The notes below the pieces were generated by a model. That model did not search any database. It was given only the letters and a program-made list of their open reading frames with translations, and was not told where the DNA came from. DNA of 64,000 bases from Xenopus tropicalis (Eukaryota; Chordata; Amphibia; Anura; Pipidae). Shown piece after piece: positions 35,687 to 47,238 of the stretch. Numbering within the stretch: position 1 is the stretch's first letter; each line of letters opens with the position of its first letter. The DNA lies in assembly GCF_000004195.4 (NCBI RefSeq), contig NC_030680.2:153897320-153961319 (forward strand). The letters are read 5' to 3'. The translations under genes and the position numbers were made by a program.

Positions 35687-35952
35687 GTCGGAACCAGCAG
35701 GAAACCCACATTGATGAGTGCAAGAGTCTGCGGCTCCGGTACCAGTGGCCCCTGTTCAGCCCTGAGCATCCAGGACTTTGTGCAGAATTTATCGGTTCCC
35801 TTTTCCTGTGAATCAGCTGATTCTGCTCCGTGAGCGACAGTCGGAACCTGCAGTGTCTGTCTGTAAAGTGGGGAAAGAAAACAGGAAGCGCCACGGATTT
35901 CCTTTCCCAAATCATTTCTCAACAGATGGAAGGAAATGTCAGTTCCAGTGAC
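35687..35952 (-). promoter_or_regulatory. Putative stabilin 5' UTR and proximal promoter
   Basis: Unique sequence directly upstream of the start codon. No TATA box is evident at a sensible place. A CTTCCTGTTTTC word on the gene strand (about 35870-35888) is an ETS/PU.1-like site, which would suit a macrophage and endothelial gene, but such words are common. The transcription start cannot be placed. Confidence 0.25.
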
Positions 35953-36365
35953 CGGGCCGTATAGGGGGCAGCACCCAATGCCGTATAGGGGGCAGCACCC
36001 AATGCTGTATAGGGGGCACCTACAGCCCGTGCCGTATAGGGGGCACCTACAGTCCGTGCCGTATAGGGGGCAGCACCCAATGCCGTATAGGGGGCAGCAC
36101 CCCGTGCTGTATAGGGGGCACCTACAGTCCGTGCCGTATAGGGGGCAGCACCCTGTGCTGTATAGGGGGCACCTACAGTCCGTGCCGTATAGGGGGCAGC
36201 ACCACATGCCATATAGGGGGCACCTACAGCCCGTGCCATATAGAGGGCAGCACCCTGTGCCGTATAGGGGGCAGCACCCCGTGCCATATAGGGGGCACCT
36301 ACAGCCCGTGCCGTATAGGGGGCAGCACCCCGTGCAGTATAGAGGGCAGCACCCCGTGCCAGGGT
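35953..36365. repeat. 24/27-bp minisatellite, about 16 copies
   Basis: Units end in GTGCCGTATAGGGGGCAGCA or GTGCCGTATAGGGGGCACCT; 24-bp units with CAGCACC alternate with 27-bp units with CACCTACAG. Both lengths are multiples of three, so open frames on both strands are artefacts. It lies 270-680 bp upstream of the stabilin start codon. Confidence 0.95.
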
Positions 36366-36481
36366 CATGCCCGTAATCCCAGGACAGGTGCAACACTGAG
36401 AGGTTAACTTCCCCTTTATACAAATGGATTGTAAAATTGCCTAAGAATAAACACATCTCACTCCTTGGGGGGCTGCATGTA

Positions 36482-36686
36482 CAGTGGAGGAAATAATGAT
36501 TTGACCCCTCACTGATTTTGTAAGTTTGTCCAATGACAAAGAAATGAAAAGTCTCAGAACAGTATCATTTCAATGGTAGGTTTAACAGTGGCAGATAGCA
36601 CATCAAAAGGAAAATGGAAAAAAGAACTTGAAATAAAAGATAGCAACTGATTTGCATTTCATTGAGTGAAATAAGTTTTTGAACCC
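36482..36686 (+). repeat. Left terminal inverted repeat of Tc1 element
   Basis: About 205 bp, nearly identical in reverse complement to 37873-38077. Visible differences are TTTTGTAAG against TTTTGTCAG and GTAGGTTTAAC against GTAGGTGTAAC. Confidence 0.93.
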
Positions 36687-36841
36687 CTACCAACCATTAA
36701 GAGTTCTGGCTCCCACAGAGTGGTTAGACACTTCTACTCAATTAGTCAACCTCATTAAGGACACCTGTCTTAACTAGTCACCTGTATAAACGACACCTGT
36801 CCACAGAATCAATCAATCAAGCAGACTCCAAACTCTCCAAC

Positions 36842-37856
36842 ATGGGAAAGACCAAAGAGCTGTCCAAGGATGTCAGAGACAAAATTGTAGACCTGCACAA
36901 GGCTGGAATGGGCTACAAAACCATTAGCAAGAAGCTGGGAGAGAAGGTGACAACTGTTGGTGCGATTGTTGGAAAATGGAAGGAGCACAAAATGACCATC
37001 AATCGACCTCGCTCTGGGGCTCCACGCAAGATCTCACCTCGTGGGGTGTCAATGATTCTGAGAAAGGTGAAAAAGCACCCTAGAACTACACGGGAGGAGT
37101 TAGTTACTGACCTCAAATTAGCAGGGACCACAGTCACCAAGAAAACCATTGGAAACACATTACACCGCAATGGATTAAAATCCTGCAGGGCTCGCAAGGT
37201 CCCCCTGCTCAAGAAGGCACATGTGCAGGCCTGAAGTTTGCCAATGAACACCTGAATGATTCTGTGAGTGACTGGGAGAAGGTGCTGTGGTCTGATGAGA
37301 CCAAAATAGAGCTCTTTGGCATTAACTCAACTCGCTGTGTTTGGAGGAAGAAAAATGCTGCCTATGACCCCCAAAACACCGTCCCCACCGTCAAGCATGG
37401 GGGTGGAAACATTTTGCTTTGGGGGTGTTTTTCTGCTAAGGGCACAGGACAACTTATTCGCATTAACGGGAAAATGGACGGAGCCATGTATCGTGAAATC
37501 CTGAACGACAACCTCCTTCCCTCTGCCAGGAAACTGAAAATGGGTGGTGGATGGGTGTTCCAGCACGACAATGACCCAAAACATACAGCAAAGGCAACAA
37601 AGGAGTGGCTCAAGAAGAAGCACATTAAGGTCATGGAGTGGCCTAGTCAGTCTCCGGACCTTAATCCAATAGAAAACCTATGGAGGGAGCTCAAGCTCAG
37701 AGTTGCACAGAGACAGAAACCTTAGGGATTTAGAGATGATCTGCAAAGAGGAGTGGGACCAACATTCCCCCTAAAATGGGCGCAAACTTGCTCATCAATT
37801 ACAAGAAACGTTTGGCCTCTGTGCTTGCAAACAAGGGCTTTTCCACTAAGTATTAA
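36842..37856 (+). pseudogene. Tc1-like transposase, frameshifted
   Basis: About 338 codons if read through, the usual Tc1 transposase length. The N-terminal paired-type helix-turn-helix region starts [20 protein letters not shown]; an [10 protein letters not shown] segment equals the GRPR-like AT-hook between the two DNA-binding subdomains. The first frame stops at 37234 after HVQA because a few bases are missing there. The second frame carries the catalytic residues: Asp in WSDETK, Asp in QHDNDPKHT and Glu in NPIENLW, with 34 residues between the last two (DD34E). Another frameshift near 37720 and a third near 37770 separate the C-terminal NYKKRLASVLANKG segment, which ends at TAA 37854-37856. 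No single product can carry both binding and catalytic domains, so it is inactive. Confidence 0.92.
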
Positions 37857-37872
37857 GTCTTTTTTTGTTAGA

Positions 37873-38077
37873 GGGTTCAAAAACTTATTTCACTCAATGA
37901 AATGCAAATCAGTTGCTATCTTTTATTTCAAGTTCTTTTTTCCATTTTCCTTTTGATGTGCTATCTGCCACTGTTACACCTACCATTGAAATGATACTGT
38001 TCTGAGACTTTTCATTTCTTTGTCATTGGACAAACTGACAAAATCAGTGAGGGGTCAAATCATTATTTCCTCCACTG
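37873..38077 (-). repeat. Right terminal inverted repeat of Tc1 element
   Basis: Inverted partner of 36482-36686. It ends in CCTCCACTG, followed by the TA duplication and at once by the 27-bp minisatellite. Confidence 0.93.
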
Positions 38078-38079
38078 TA

Positions 38080-39005
38080 ACCGGGGCGGCCGTACCCCTG
38101 CCTGTGACTGGAGGGCCCGTACCCCTGCCTGTAACTGGAGGGCCCGTACCCCTGCCTGTAACTGGAGGGCCCGTACCCCTGCCTGTAACTGGAGGGCCCG
38201 TACCCCTGCCCGTGACTGGGGCGCCCGTACCCCTGCCCGTGACTGGGGCGCCCGTACCCCTGCCCGTGACTGGGGCGGCCGTACCCCTGCCCGTAACTGG
38301 AGGGCCCGCACCCCTGCCCGTGACTGGGGCACCTGCACCCCTGCCCGTGACTGGGGCGGCCATACCCCTGCCCGTAACTGGAGGGCCCGCACCCCTGCCC
38401 GTGACTGGGGCGGCCGTACCCCTGCCTGTAACTGGAGGGCCCGCACCCCTGCCCGTAACTGGGGAGGCCGTACCCCTGCCCGTGACTGGGGCGCCCGTAC
38501 CCCTGCCCGTGACTGGGGCGGCCATACCCCTGCCCGTGACTGGGGCGGCCATACCCCTGCCCGTGACTGGGGCGGCCATACCCCTGCCCGTAACTGGAGG
38601 GCCCGTACCCCTGCCTGTAACTGGAGGACCCGCACCCCTGCCCGTGACTGGGGCGGCCGTACCCCTGCCTGTAACTGGAGGGCCCGTGCCCCTGCCCGTG
38701 ACTGGGGCGGCCATACCCCTGCCAGTGACTGTGGCGGCCGTACCCCTGCCCGTGACTGGAGGGCCTGCACCCCTGCCCGTGACTGGGGCGGCCGTACCCC
38801 TGCCTGTAACTGGAGGGCCTGCACCCCTGCCCGTGACTGGGGCGGCCGTACCCCGTGACTGGAGGGCCTGCACCCCTGCCCGTGACTGGGGCGGCCGTCC
38901 CCCTGCCCGTGACTGGGGCGGCCGTCCCCCTGCCTGTAACTGGGGAGGCCGTACCCCTGCCTGTAACTGGGGAGGCCGTACCCCTGCCTGTGGCCGGGGT
39001 GACTG
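38080..39005. repeat. 27-bp minisatellite, about 34 copies
   Basis: Units contain GTGACTGGGGCGGCCGTACC or GTAACTGGAGGGCCCGTACC followed by CCTGCC. GC-rich, with CpG in GGCGGCC. Its length, a multiple of three, leaves frames open on both strands (up to 333 codons), and these are not called. It abuts the Tc1 element. Confidence 0.96.
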
Positions 39006-39634
39006 TACCCCACACTCCTAGCCCTGGGCTAAAATATCGACGTTCTGTACCATGTGACGGCGACTAAACCCAGTTTAGGAAAAGTCAAGTTCTAGTCGTA
39101 TTTCTGCCCCAAGGAGACAAATTTCTTCCAAACGTTGTTTTTCTGGTAGAGGTGAAAGGAATTCTGGGAAGGAAGCCTAAAATTAGCATTTCCGTGGAGC
39201 CCCTAGAGACAGAGCCCCGCCCACTGGGTTCCCTAGTTCTGATTCCCCTTGGGGTTGGTTTGCTCTGAGGCGCAGATTGGCCCCCCCATGTTGCCCCCAC
39301 CCCTGGTACCTCCCCTGCACCCTGACCCGGTGGGAGCGCAGGGGTAACTCTATGGGAGAATATTGGGGTCATTCATTAAAGGAACTTGTGCCTAAAGCTG
39401 CCCCCCCAATCTGTTTGGATGGCGCCTACTGACCGGCAGAACCTGGGGGCATAAAGTTGGGGGCAGTTTCAGGGTACCCACATAGCATGGACAACTTGCA
39501 GACGGGATTGTGGGAAAACTGAATTGTGGGTAAAAAACATGGCGACTTGCACCCAAATTGCACTTCCTTCACTGTGTTTGCAACATTGCCCTTATGCCCG
39601 ACGCAGATTATATCCCAATTCTTTGCTCTGTGTC
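39006..39634. other. Unique sequence, no gene seen
   Basis: About 630 bp of non-repetitive sequence. Short open frames show no family resemblance and no codon structure. Confidence 0.6.
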
Positions 39635-41285
39635 TTATAATGCCCAAATAGTGCCCATGTAGTGCCCAAACCATGCCCATGTAGTGCCCAAACCATGCCC
39701 ATGTAGTGCCCAAACCATGCCCATGTAGTGCCCAAATCATGCCCATGTAGTGCCCAAACCATGCCCATGTAGTGCCCAAACCATGCCCATGTAGTGCCCA
39801 AATCATGCCCATGTAGTGCCCAAATCATGCCCATCTAGTGCCCAAATCATGCTCATCTAGTGCCCAAATCATGCCCATCTAGTGCCCAAATCATGCCCAT
39901 GTAGTGCTCAAATCATGCCCATGTAGTGCTCAGATCATGCCCACCTAGTGCCCAAATCATGCCCATGTAGTGCCCAAATCATGCCCATGTAGTGCCCAAA
40001 TCATGCTAATCTAGTGCCCCAAAAATGCCCATGTAGTGCCCAAATAATACTCATCTAGTGTCCAAATCAAGCCCTTGTAGTGCACAAATCATGCCCATGA
40101 AGTGCCCAAATAATACTCATCTAGTGCCAAAATCGTGCCCAAATCATGCCCATGTAGTGCCCAAATCATGCCCACCTAGTGCCCAAATAATGCTCATCTA
40201 GTTCCCAAATCATACCCATGTAGTGCCCAAATCATGCCCATGTAGTGCCCAAATCATGCCCATCTAGTGCCCAAATCATGCTCATCTAGTGCCCAAATCA
40301 TGCCCATCTAGTGCCCAAATCATGCCCATGTAGTGCCCAAATCATGCCCATGTAGTGCCCAAATCATGCCCATGTAGTGCTCAAATCATGCCCATGTAGT
40401 GCTCAGATCATGCCCACCTAATGCCCAAATCATGCCCATGTAGTGCCCAAATCATACCCACCTAGTGCCCAAATCATGCTAATCTAGTGCCCCAAAAATG
40501 CCCATGTAGTGCCCCAAAAATGCCCATGTAGTGCCCAAATCATGCCCATGTAGTGCTCAAATAATACTCATCTAGTGTCCAAATCATGCCCTTGTAGTGC
40601 ACAAATCATGCCCATGAAGTGCCCAAATAATACTCATCTAGTGCCAAAATCGTGCCCATATCATGCCCATGTAGTGCCCAAATCATGCCCACCTAGTGCC
40701 CAAATCATGCTCATCTAGTTCCCAAATCATACCCATGTAGTACCCAAATCATGCCCATGTAGTGCCCAAATAATAAGCATCTAGTGCCCAAATCATGCCC
40801 ATGTAGTGCCCAAATCATGCCCACCTAGTGCCCATCTAGTTCCCAAATCATACCCATGTAGTGCCCAAATCATGCCCATGTAGTGCCCAAATAATACTCA
40901 TCTAGTGCCCAAATCATGCTCATCTAGTGCCCAAATCATGCCCATGTAGTGCCCAAATCATGCTCATATAGTGACCAAATCATGCCCATGTAGTGCCCAA
41001 ATCATGCCAATGAAGTGCCCAAATAATACTCATCTAGTGCCCAAATCATGCTCATCTAGTGCCCAAATCATGCCCATGTAGTGCCCAAATCATGCCCATG
41101 TAGTGCCCAAATCATGCCCATGTAGTGCCCAAATCATGCCCATGTAGTGCCCAAATAATACTCATCTAGTGCCCAAATCATGCCCATGTAGTGCCCAAAT
41201 AATGCCCATCTAGTGCCCAAATAATGCCCATCTAGTGCCCAAATCATGCCCATGTAGTGCCCAAATCATGCCAATCTAGTGCCCA
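39635..41285. repeat. 22-bp minisatellite, about 75 copies
   Basis: Units contain ATGCCCATGTAGTGCCCAAA and TC; variants include ATCTAGTG, ATACTCATC and GCCCCAAAAATGCCC. The variant string with TCATGCTAATCTAGTGCCCC recurs at about 40001 and 40474, so a block of roughly 475 bp was duplicated. Confidence 0.96.
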
Positions 41286-41334
41286 CATGAGGATATTAAT
41301 ATGAAAGAAGTGGAACTGTATATATGATGGGGGG

Positions 41335-42722
41335 GTGAGGAGGGGCTGGCAATATGGGGGGGGGGGATAATTCCCAGTACCCACTGTTTGATCAGCTACT
41401 GGGACCTATTGCCCCGTTAGGAGGGGCTGGCAATATGGGGGGGGGGGATAATTCCCAGTACCCACTGTTTGATCAGCTACTGGGATCTATTGCCCCGTTA
41501 GGAGGGGCTGGCAATATGGGGGGGGGGATAATTCCCAGTACCCACTGTTTGATCAGCTACTGGGACCTATTGCCCCGTTAGGAGGGGCTGGCAATATGGG
41601 GGGGGGATAATTCCCAGTACCCACTGTTTGATCAGCTACTGGGATCTATTGCCCCGTTAGGAGGGGCTGGCAATATGGGGGGGGGGGATAATTCCTAGTA
41701 CCCACTGTTTGATCAGCTACTGGGATCTATTGCCCCTTTAGGAGGGGCTGGCAATATGGGGGGGGGGGGGATAATTCCTAGTACCCACTGTTTGATCAGC
41801 TACTGGGATCTATTGCCCCGTTAGGAGGGGCTGGCAATATGGGGGGGGGGATAATTCCTAGTACCCACTGTTTGATCAGCTACTGGGATCTATTGCCCCG
41901 TTAGGAGGGGCTGGCAATATGGGGGGGGGGGATAATTCCCAGTACCCACTGTTTGATCAGCTACTGGGATCTATTGCCCCGTTAGGAGGGGCTGGCAATA
42001 TGGGGGGGGGATAATTCCCAGTACCCACTGTTTGATCCGCTACTGGGATCTATTGCCCCGTTAGGAGGGGCTGGCAATATGGGGGGGGGGGATAATTCCC
42101 AGTACCCACTGTTTGATCCGCTACTGGGATCTATTGCCCCGTTAGGAGGGGCTGGCAATATGGGGGGGGGGGATAATTCCCAGTACCCACTGTTTGATCC
42201 GCTACTGGGATCTATTGCCCCGTTAGGAGGGGCTGGCAATATGGGGGGGGTGGGATAATTCCCAGTACCCACTGTTTGATCAGCTACTGGGATCTATTGC
42301 CCTGTTAGGAGGGGCTGGAAATATGGGGGGGATAATTCCCAGTACCCACTGTTTGATCAGCTACTGGGATCTATTGCCCCGTTAGGAGGGGCTGGCAATA
42401 TGGGGGGGGGGATAATTCCCAGTACCCACTGTTTGATCCGCTACTGGGACCTATTGCCCCGTTAGGAGGGGCTGGCAATATGGGGGGGGGGGGATAATTC
42501 CCAGTACCCACTGTTTGATCCGCTACTGGGATCTATTGCCCCGTTAGGAGGGGCTGGCAATTTGGGGGGGGGGGGATAATTCCCAGTACCCACTGTTTGA
42601 TCCGCTACTGGGATCTATTGCCCCGTTAGGAGGGGCTGGCAATATGGGGGGGGGGGGATAATTCCCAGTACCCACTGTTTGATCCGCTACTGGGATCTAT
42701 TGCCCCGTTAGGAGGGGCTGGG
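41335..42722. repeat. 80-bp tandem repeat with G8-G12 run, 17 copies
   Basis: Each unit has GAGGGGCTGGCAATATGG, a run of about 7-13 G, GATAATTCCCAGTACCCACT, GTTTGATCAGCTACTGGG and ATTGCCCCGTTAG. Later units carry GATCCGC in place of GATCAGC, so there are two unit subtypes in blocks. Confidence 0.96.
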
Positions 42723-43390
42723 CAGATTTGGGTGGGCGTATCCCCTCATCAGGTGGGTGGGGCTCTATCCAGCCCCCCGGTGCAGAACACAGGGGGGGGG
42801 CACTAGGCAGAAGAGTCTCACAAACAGAAATGCCCCCCCCCAGGTACACAGTGTTATAACGGCATGATGTTGGCAATAGGAGCTTGCAATCTAATTGAAT
42901 AGAATAATACAATAGAATATGAGAATATTACAGGATTTTGGGTTGGGCAGTAACGAGGCTCAGGCTGGGGGTCGGTGGGACAGAAGCCCCCCCAGTGGGC
43001 AGGGATGGGGGACCGGGCTACTTGCCGGATGGCCCATCAGCCTTTGTACTGGTTGAATAGAACCAGACATTCCTCATCCTACTCAGCGGTTGCCTAGCAG
43101 CAAGGAATTCTGGGAGACTCGGCAAACAAACCCATTTCTGCTCAGTGGGTTCTGGCACTGGGGGGACGAGGAATGAGGAGACGCGGCTGCGACAGGTCCA
43201 CAAGGTAATGGGGTCCCTTTCCTTTCTGCTGGTATCGGGGGGGCAGGGGGGCCCCAGGGGGCTCTGTCTGTATAGAGGGTCCCTATCTGCAAATACATTC
43301 TGCCCCCGGAAACCCCAGGGAACCATGATAAGGATTAATTGCCCCCTCCGCGCAGTGTCGCTCGGCCTTCCCTTAGGGAAGAACCCCCTT
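42723..43390. other. Unique sequence, no gene seen
   Basis: Non-repetitive stretch of about 670 bp. I see no supported exon; minus-strand open frames run out of the neighbouring array and are not evidence of coding. Confidence 0.55.
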
Positions 43391-43391
43391 A

Positions 43392-46300
43392 GTGTGTATA
43401 GTAAGGCAAGGGGGTACCATGGGATGGGGCTGTAACTGGGGGTCAGTGTGTATAGTAAGGCAAGGTGGTACCATGGATGGGGGCTGTAACTGGGGGGACA
43501 GTGTGTATAGTAAGGCAAGGGGCGGGTACCATGGGCATGGGGCTGTAACTGGGGGACAGTGTGTATAGTAAGGCAAGGGGGGGTACCATGGATGGGGCTG
43601 TAACTGGGGACAGTGTGTATGTAGGCAAGGTGGGTACCATGGGATGGGGCTGTAACTGGGGGACGGTGTGTATAGTAAGGCAAGGGGTACCATGGGATGG
43701 GCTGTAACTGGGGGACAGTGTGTATAGTAGGCAGGTGGTACCATGGGATGGGCTGTAATGGGGGACGGTGTGTTATAGTAAGCAGGGGGTACCATGGGAT
43801 GGGGCTGTAACTGGGGGACGGTGTGTATAGTAAGCAAGGGGTACCATGGGATGGGCTGTAACTGGGGGGACAGTGTGTATAGTAAGGCAAGGTGGTACCA
43901 TGGGATGGGGCTGTAACTGGGGGACGGTGTGTATAGTAGGCAAGGGGGTACCATGGGATGGGGCTGTAACTGGGGGACGGTGTGTATAGTAAGGCAAGGT
44001 GGTACCATGGGATGGGCTGTAACTGGGGGGACAGTGTGTATAGTAAGGCAAGGGGGTACCATGGATGGGCTGTAACTGGGGGACGGTGTGTATAGTAAGG
44101 CAAGGTGGTACCATGGGATGGGGCTGTAACTGGGGGACGGTGTGTATAGTAAGGCAAGGTGGTACCATGGGATGGGGCTGTAACTGGGGACGGTGTGTAT
44201 AGTAAGGCAAGGGGGTACCATGGATGGGGCTGTAACTGGGGACAGTGTGTATAGTAAGGCAAGGGGGTACCATAGGATGGGGCTGTAACTGGGGGACAGT
44301 GTGTATAGTAAGGCAAGGTGGTACCATGGGATGGGGCTGTAACTGGGGGACAGTGTGTATAGTAAGGCAAGGTGGTACCATGGGATGGGGCTGTAACTGG
44401 GGGACGGTGTGTATAGTAAGGCAAGGTGGTACCATGGGATGGGGTTGTAACTGGGGGACAGTGTGTATAGTAAGGCAAGGAGGTACCATGGGATGGGGCT
44501 GTAACTGGGGGACAGTGTGTATAGTAAGGCAAGGTGGTACCACGGGATGGGGCTGTAACTGGGGGACAGTGTGTATAGTAAGGCAAGGTGGTACCATGGG
44601 ATGGGGCTGTAACTGGGGGACAGTGTGTATAGTAAGGCAAGGTGGTACCATGGGATGGGGCTGTAACTGGGGGACGGTGTGTATAGTAAGGCAAGGTGGT
44701 ACCATGGGATGGGGCTGTAACTGGGGGACGGTGTGTATAGTAAGGCAAGGTGGTACCATGGGATGGGGCTGTAACTGGGGGACGGTGTGTATAGTAAGGC
44801 AAGGGGGTACCATGGGATGGGGCTGTAACTGGGGGACAGTGTGTATAGTAAGGCAAGGTGGTACCATGGGATGGGGCTGTAACTGGGGGACGGTGTGTAT
44901 AGTAAGGCAAGGTGGTACCATGGGATGGGGCTGTAACTGGGGGTCAGTGTGTATAGTAAGGCAAGGTGGTACCATGGGATGGGGCTGTAACTGGGGGACG
45001 GTGTGTATAGTAAGGCAAGGTGGTACCATGGGATGGGGCTGTAACTGGGGGACGGTGTGTATAGTAAGGCAAGGTGGTACCATGGGATGGGGCTGTAACT
45101 GGGGGACGGTGTGTATAGTAAGGCAAGGTGGTACCATGGGATGGGGCTGTAACTGGGGGACGGTGTGTATAGTAAGGCAAGGGGGTACCATGGGATGGGG
45201 CTGTAACTGGGGGACAGTGTGTATAGTAAGGCAAGGGGGTACCATGGGATGGGGCTGTAACTGGGGGACGGTGTGTATAGTAAGGCAAGGTGGTACCATG
45301 GGATGGGGCTGTAACTGGGGACGGTGTGTATAGTAAGGCAAGGGGGTACCATGGGATGGGGCTGTAACTGGGGGACAGTGTGTATAGTAAGGCAAGGGGG
45401 TACCATGGGATGGGGCTGTAACTGGGGGACGGTGTGTATAGTAAGGCAAGGTGGTACCATGGGATGGGGTTGTAACTGGGGGACAGTGTGTATAGTAAGG
45501 CAAGGAGGTACCATGGGATGGGGCTGTAACTGGGGGACAGTGTGTATAGTAAGGCAAGGTGGTACCATGGGATGGGGCTGTAACTGGGGGACAGTGTGTA
45601 TAGTAAGGCAAGGAGGTACCATGGGATGGGGCTGTAACTGGGGGACAGTGTGTATAGTAAGGCAAGGTGGTACCAGGGGATGGGGCTGTAACTGGGGGAC
45701 AGTGTGTATAGTAAGGCAAGGTGGTACCATGGGATGGGGCTGTAACTGGGGGACAGTGTGTATAGTAAGGCAAGGAGGTACCACGGGATGGGGCTGTTAC
45801 TGGGGGACGGTGTGTATAGTAAGGCAAGGTGGTACCATGGGATGGGGCTGTAACTGGGGGACAGTGTGTATAGTAAGGCAAGGGGGTACCATGGGATGGG
45901 GCTGTAACTGGGGGACAGTGTGTATAGTAAGGCAAGGGGGTACCATGGGATGGGGCTGTAACTGGGGGACAGTGTGTATAGTAAGGCAAGGTGGTACCAT
46001 GGGATGGGGCTGTAACTGGGGGACAGTGTGTATAGTAAGGCAAGGGGGTACCATGGGATGGGGCTGTAACTGGGGGACAGTGTGTATAGTAAGGCAAGGT
46101 GGTACCATGGGATGGGGCTGTAACTGGGGGACAGTGTGTATAGTAAGGCAAGGTGGTACCTTGGGATGGGGCTGTTACTGGGGGACGGTGTGTATAGTAA
46201 GGCAAGGTGGTACCATGGGATGGGGCTGTAACTGGGGGACAGTGTGTATAGTAAGGCAAGGGGGTACCATAGGATGGGGCTGTAACTGGGGGACGGTGTG

Positions 46301-46650
46301 TATAGTAAGGCAAGGGGGTACCATAGGATGGGGGCTGTAACTGGGGGACAGTGTGTATAGTAAGGCAAGGTGGTACCATAGGATGGGGCTGTAACTGGGG
46401 GACAGTGTGTATAGTAAGGCAAGGTGGTACCATGGGATGGGGCAGTAACTGGGGTACAGTGTGTATAGTAAGGCAAGGTGGTACCATGGGATGGGGCTGT
46501 AACTGGGGGACAGTGTGTATAGTAAGGCAAGGGGGTACCATGGGATGGGGCAGTAACTGGGGGACAGTGTGTATAGTAAGGCAAGGTGGTACCATGGGAT
46601 GGGGCTGTAACTGGGGGATAGTGTGTATAGTAAGGCAAGGTGGTACCATG
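43392..46650. repeat. 54-bp minisatellite, about 60 copies
   Basis: Units contain GTGTGTATAGTAAGGCAAGG, TGGTACCATGGGATGGGGCT and GTAACTGGGGGACA. The period of 54 keeps frames open on both strands (18-residue repeat; up to 1070 codons on minus). Units 43440-44240 are rich in indels, and the rest are clean. A block of about 19 units recurs (markers at 44441 and 45466). Confidence 0.97.
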
Positions 46651-46652
46651 GG

Positions 46653-47126
46653 ACAGTCACTATTTATTGGGCTGGGGGGGGGGCTGTTTGTGCCTCTGGG
46701 TACTGGGAATGCCAGGGGGGCTGTAAGGTGCCACAGACAGTCACTATTTATTGGGCTGGGGGGGCTGTTTGTGCCTCTGGGTACTGGGAATGCCGGGGGG
46801 GCTGTAAGGTGCCACAGACAGTCACTATTTATTGGGCTGGGGGGGGGGGGGCTGTTTGTGCCTCTGGGTACTGGGAATGCCGGGGGGGCTGTAAGGTGCC
46901 ACAGACAGTCACTATTTATTGGGCTGGGGGGGGGCTGTTTGTGCCTCTGGGTACTGGGAATGCCAGGGGGGCTGTAAGGTGCCACAGACAGTCACTATTT
47001 ATTGGGCTGGGGGGGGGCTGTTTGTGCCTCTGGGTACTGGGAATGCCAGGGGGGCTGTAAGGTGCCACAGACAGTCACTATTTATTGGGCTGGGGGGGCT
47101 GTTTGTGCCTCTGGGTACTGGGAATG
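46653..47126. repeat. 83-bp tandem repeat, about 5.5 copies
   Basis: Units contain ACAGTCACTATTTATTGGGC, TGTTTGTGCCTCTGGGTACT and GGCTGTAAGGTGCCAC. The G run after GGGCT varies from 6 to 12. Confidence 0.95.
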
Positions 47127-47127
47127 T

Positions 47128-47238
47128 ATCCACTGTGTTTGTGTGGGGGGGGGGGGGCAGGTCTGGAGGAGGAGGTAGAATAGGCTCCCTATTTTGACTC
47201 CCAGTCCAGACCTGCCCCCCCCCCCACACACAGTGGAT
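47128..47238. repeat. Inverted repeat with 34-40-bp arms
   Basis: The left arm 47128-47167 begins ATCCACTGTG and ends CAGGTCTGGA; the right arm 47205-47238 is its reverse complement, apart from a short GT-rich length difference and the G/C run. The spacer is 37 bases. It could form a strong hairpin. No transposon ends or target duplication were recognised. Confidence 0.85.

Larger units (their letters stand above)
36482..38077 (+). mobile_element. Tc1/mariner transposon, 1596 bp, inactivated
   Basis: Flanked by TA target duplications (36480-36481 and 38078-38079) and bounded by inverted repeats of about 205 bp that begin CAGTGGAGGAAATAATGATT. It carries one transposase reading frame with frameshifts. 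Inverted-repeat length and sequence style match fish and frog Tc1-like families (Passport- or Eagle-like; exact family not assignable here). Cut-and-paste transposition at TA dinucleotides is the known mechanism. The high similarity of the two inverted repeats suggests a fairly recent insertion. Confidence 0.96.

Noticed and set aside
36913..37634. Minus-strand frames of 90-112 codons inside the Tc1 element
   Set aside because: Antisense shadows of the transposase.
38020..39021. VPLPVTGGP repeat protein (333 codons) and minus-strand counterparts
   Set aside because: 27-bp array open on both strands.
43018..46985. Pro/His/Thr-rich frames of up to 1070 codons on minus and Trp/Cys/Gly-rich frames on plus
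   Set aside because: Products of the 54-bp array read in several phases on both strands.
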